From positions 96,294 to 160,293 of the forward strand of contig NZ_QNUL01000012.1 of the NCBI RefSeq assembly GCF_003383615.1: DNA of 64,000 nt, read 5' to 3'. The stretch comes from Dyadobacter luteus (GTDB lineage Bacteria; Bacteroidota; Bacteroidia; Cytophagales; Spirosomataceae). The notes beneath the pieces were generated by a model. It had not been told where the DNA came from and ran no database searches. It saw only the letters and a list, made by a program, of their open reading frames with translations. Shown in pieces: positions 62,053 to 64,000 of this stretch. Position 1 is the first letter of the stretch. Every line of letters begins with the position of its first letter. The position numbers were made by a program, and so were the translations under genes.

Positions 62053-62281
62053 TTTCATTAGAGGTACTGGTATACCATGCAGCAACAAGCAAACCCACGC
62101 CTAGGTCGTGAGCTATTCTGCCTATTGTCTCGCTGCAAAAATTACCAGTTTTCTAATGTGAGACACTAAGCGAATGCTTCAAATTTCTTTGTGAAGTATC
62201 GCGTTTTTTGAGATTGACGCATCGAAATATTACTCGTTTGCGTGAAAATCAAAACAAATATAACATTAAATATTGAATTGG

Positions 62282-62295
62282 CGTATGATCATACG
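62282..62295. promoter_or_regulatory. Palindromic operator candidate of the XRE regulator
   Basis: CGTATGATCATACG is a perfect 14-bp palindrome ending 34 bases before the XRE start codon, the usual place for an autoregulatory operator. Confidence 0.5.
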
Positions 62296-62329
62296 TCAAA
62301 AAGTTTTTTGAATAAGAAGACTTTCCGAA

Positions 62330-62563
62330 ATGGAAAGTAAAGAGGAACGTCAGGAGAAATTTGCCAAGGCAGTTTTAACCGTCGCTGAAGAAAGAGGGTT
62401 GAGTTTGAGAAAGCTAGCTGCTGCGTCAGGGCTGGAATATTCTCAGGTACAGAGAATCTGTAAAGGAAAAGTGAATCCAGCATTGTCGACGATCATTTCG
62501 TTGGCAGAAGGCCTTGAAGTTTCACCTTCTGAATTGTTCGCATACTACAATAATCCGTCTTGA
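62330..62563 (+). CDS. XRE-family helix-turn-helix regulator
   Basis: The 77-residue protein is one helix-turn-helix domain: AVLTVAEERGLSLRKLAAAS, GLEYSQVQRICKGKVNPALS and TIISLAEGLEVSPSELF. It has no additional domain and so probably acts as a small repressor. The palindrome just upstream is a likely binding site. It is alone, with no toxin gene beside it. Confidence 0.88.
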   Translation: MESKEERQEKFAKAVLTVAEERGLSLRKLAAASGLEYSQVQRICKGKVNPALSTIISLAEGLEVSPSELFAYYNNPS

Positions 62564-62882
62564 TGGTTATTGAGAGGACATTGTAAAAGGCGGTTTGTGG
62601 CATTTATTATCAAGTTAATCCTTGACCTCTAACAAGCTTTATGTCAGGTTCGAATTTTCTTTTCCAACATTTCACTCGATAGCCTGCGTACATTGACTAT
62701 TAGGAGAACCTCTAATAAGTATTAACATACAGTGGAACACAGAATTCAATTATCAAAAGGAGAACCTGCGAAAAAGTGGAAAATATGGTGAACAGGAATT
62801 CGTACTAAATCCTACTATCACCTTTACACCAGTGTAGAACGAAGAAAAACGGATACACATAATAGCCATAAAAAATACTTAA

Positions 62883-63182
62883 GTAGAAACTTTTAAAGGA
62901 GTTAACCCGTCAGGCACAGCAACCATCAGAGCAGCAATTGCTACAAACAGGGTCAAATATTTGACAGAATCTATTCCAGGTCTGGATTTATACGAACGGG
63001 AGAAGACGACACACGATTTGAAAAAACTGGACAGCGAACTGGCATCGTTTCTGGATATACAGGATAAGTCTCAAAATATTCTTTTACAAGTTGATGAAGT
63101 CAATGTCAAAATGTTGTCAGTTAAGAATGAGCCAATTAAACTATCCGGTTGCATCAATCATCTGAAGTTATGCACCGTTTAA
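62883..63182 (+). pseudogene. Possible gene remnant without a good start
   Basis: An open frame follows a TAA at about 62880 and ends at TAA 63180. It has no ATG in its first part; the first usable start is a TTG at 62961. The text KGVNPSGTATIRAAIATNRV, then TESIPGLDLYEREKTTHDLK, looks protein-like and continues upstream of the TTG, which suggests a truncated 5-prime end. Family not recognised. Confidence 0.3.
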
Positions 63183-63237
63183 TCAAGATCGCCCCTTTTT
63201 TCTGCTTATCTTGTTCAAATCAAATCGGCCTTACCGT

Positions 63238-63269
63238 GAATTGTAATCACTGCGAATTGTAATCACTGC
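63238..63269. repeat. Perfect 16-bp tandem duplication
   Basis: GAATTGTAATCACTGC occurs twice in a row and overlaps the stop codon of the minus-strand ORF at 63247. Sixteen is not a multiple of three, so the event moved the end of that frame. Confidence 0.85.
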
Positions 63270-63474
63270 ACTTAACGCCGATTATATCGCCATCCGGCTC
63301 TAAAATCCCAACAGTACAATAATTAGAGCAGTATGGGCTAAGTTTCAATGATACCAGCTCTTTGTAAATCTTTTTCAGGTAACAATGATTGATGCGGTAA
63401 ACAGCTAAGAAACGTCTATATTTTTCAAATCGGCTATCTCGCAACGAAATCTGTTGGTTTTTTGGGCAGAACAA
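63247..63474 (-). CDS. Small protein of unknown function, 75 residues
   Basis: The sequence is basic and tyrosine-rich (CYLKKIYKELVSLKLSPYCS, then NYCTVGILEPDGDIIGVKCS) with five Cys. No signal or domain recognised. The stop codon lies inside a 16-bp tandem duplication; without it the frame would end SDYNSR with a TAA. Low certainty. Confidence 0.35.
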   Translation of the reverse strand: MFCPKNQQISLRDSRFEKYRRFLAVYRINHCYLKKIYKELVSLKLSPYCSNYCTVGILEPDGDIIGVKCSDYNSQ

Positions 63475-63508
63475 GTAGTCCAGTCGGCTAAGATTTATTC
63501 ACTTAACG

Positions 63509-63979
63509 TTAGCTAAAAAAATAACGGCGAATAATTTGAAGTCCATTTTTTAAAAAGTACACAGAGCCCGAGAATAATATAGTACTGATGATTATGGTAA
63601 TGATAAATTCTATCATAACCATAGGTTTCGTCAGGAATGCTAAGCCTAAACCTGTCAGTCCGAAAGGCAGTATATTAACAAATACAATAACGGAATAGAA
63701 CTCGGCATTACCATTTTTAGAAAAACGACTACCTACTGCAAATGCAGTGAGGAAGATTACAAATGCAGCACTGACCCATAAAATTAGAATTTGGATTTCA
63801 GTTCTGAATTGGATTATTTTTTCGAAGTGGACAAGTCCGTCGGCTGATAACCTGATTGAGAGAAACCCAGGTAACTCTTTCAGGAAAAGTTGGAATTTCG
63901 AATCTAGCAATGCCACTATGATGGGGGTGCATTTCAATTCTACGCAGCTTGCTTTAGTATTTGATTTATGCAATCCCAT
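63509..63979 (-). CDS. Membrane protein of unknown function, possibly extending past the window
   Basis: The frame is open to the right edge, so the ATG at 63979 may not be the true start. The visible 156 residues have about 60 soluble residues, then three or four membrane segments (IQILILWVSAAFVIFLTAFA, VIVFVNILPFGLTGLGLAFL, MIEFIITIIISTILFSGSVY) and a basic tail. It resembles integral proteins of the Yip1-like type only in topology. Function unknown. Confidence 0.5.
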   Translation of the reverse strand: MGLHKSNTKASCVELKCTPIIVALLDSKFQLFLKELPGFLSIRLSADGLVHFEKIIQFRTEIQILILWVSAAFVIFLTAFAVGSRFSKNGNAEFYSVIVFVNILPFGLTGLGLAFLTKPMVMIEFIITIIISTILFSGSVYFLKNGLQIIRRYFFS

Positions 63980-64000
63980 CGCCCACTTTCTCTGAGAACT

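Overview
The window is chromosomal DNA from a Bacteroidota bacterium, most likely a Cytophagales member of the Dyadobacter/Spirosoma type. This rests on gene content: SusC/SusD pairs, FecI/FecR-type regulation, DUF4249, DUF6660 and DUF6520 families, Bacteroidetes-type Tra proteins, and TAnnTTTG-like -7 boxes. Genus is an inference. No rRNA, tRNA or CRISPR array was seen.

1-7.0 kb (minus strand) is a putative copper-handling region. Two related cassettes lie in tandem, each with a small secreted CNGKC-motif protein, an MbnP-like lipoprotein and a MbnH/MauG-like diheme lipoprotein. The first also carries an outer-membrane protein with a CDICGC start. The second continues into a tail-anchored miniprotein, a His/Met-rich lipoprotein and a SCO1/SenC protein whose two copper cysteines are glycines.

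7.4-16.7 kb (plus strand) is a glycan-use locus: GH29 alpha-L-fucosidase, ECF sigma factor, FecR anti-sigma factor, SusC with an STN domain, and SusD. 16.7-19.2 kb holds small genes, including a frameshifted four-helix-bundle (DUF2383-type) gene and a single-domain response regulator. 19.3-22.0 kb holds a TonB receptor with a DUF6660 protein. A 51-bp imperfect direct repeat brackets this pair.

22.0-41.6 kb (minus strand) is the transfer region of a Bacteroidetes conjugative element: TraE, TraF, TraG, three TraI-like paralogues, TraJ, TraK, a TraL-position protein, TraM and TraN. A 1853-residue methylase-helicase lies between TraE and TraF. No relaxase, coupling protein or integrase is present in the window. 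A GC-rich attenuator-like hairpin precedes traE, and a candidate structured RNA lies upstream of the block.

42.4-46.8 kb (plus strand) encodes a lipoprotein, a TonB receptor and a DUF4249 lipoprotein.

46.9-53.8 kb (minus strand) is the most interesting part. It has a full-length LanB-type lantibiotic dehydratase, a LytTR response regulator, a LytS-type histidine kinase, a 51-residue single-cysteine peptide that no ordinary gene caller would keep, and a 397-residue protein of unknown function. I read it as a class I lanthipeptide-like system with its own two-component system but no LanC cyclase, peptidase or transporter nearby.

54.1-61.8 kb is a divergent module: Crp/Fnr regulator, MauE/DoxX-like membrane protein and DUF6520 protein on plus; SusC, SusD and a TlpA-like thioredoxin on minus. 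The last 2 kb holds an XRE regulator with a palindromic operator candidate and poorly defined small ORFs.
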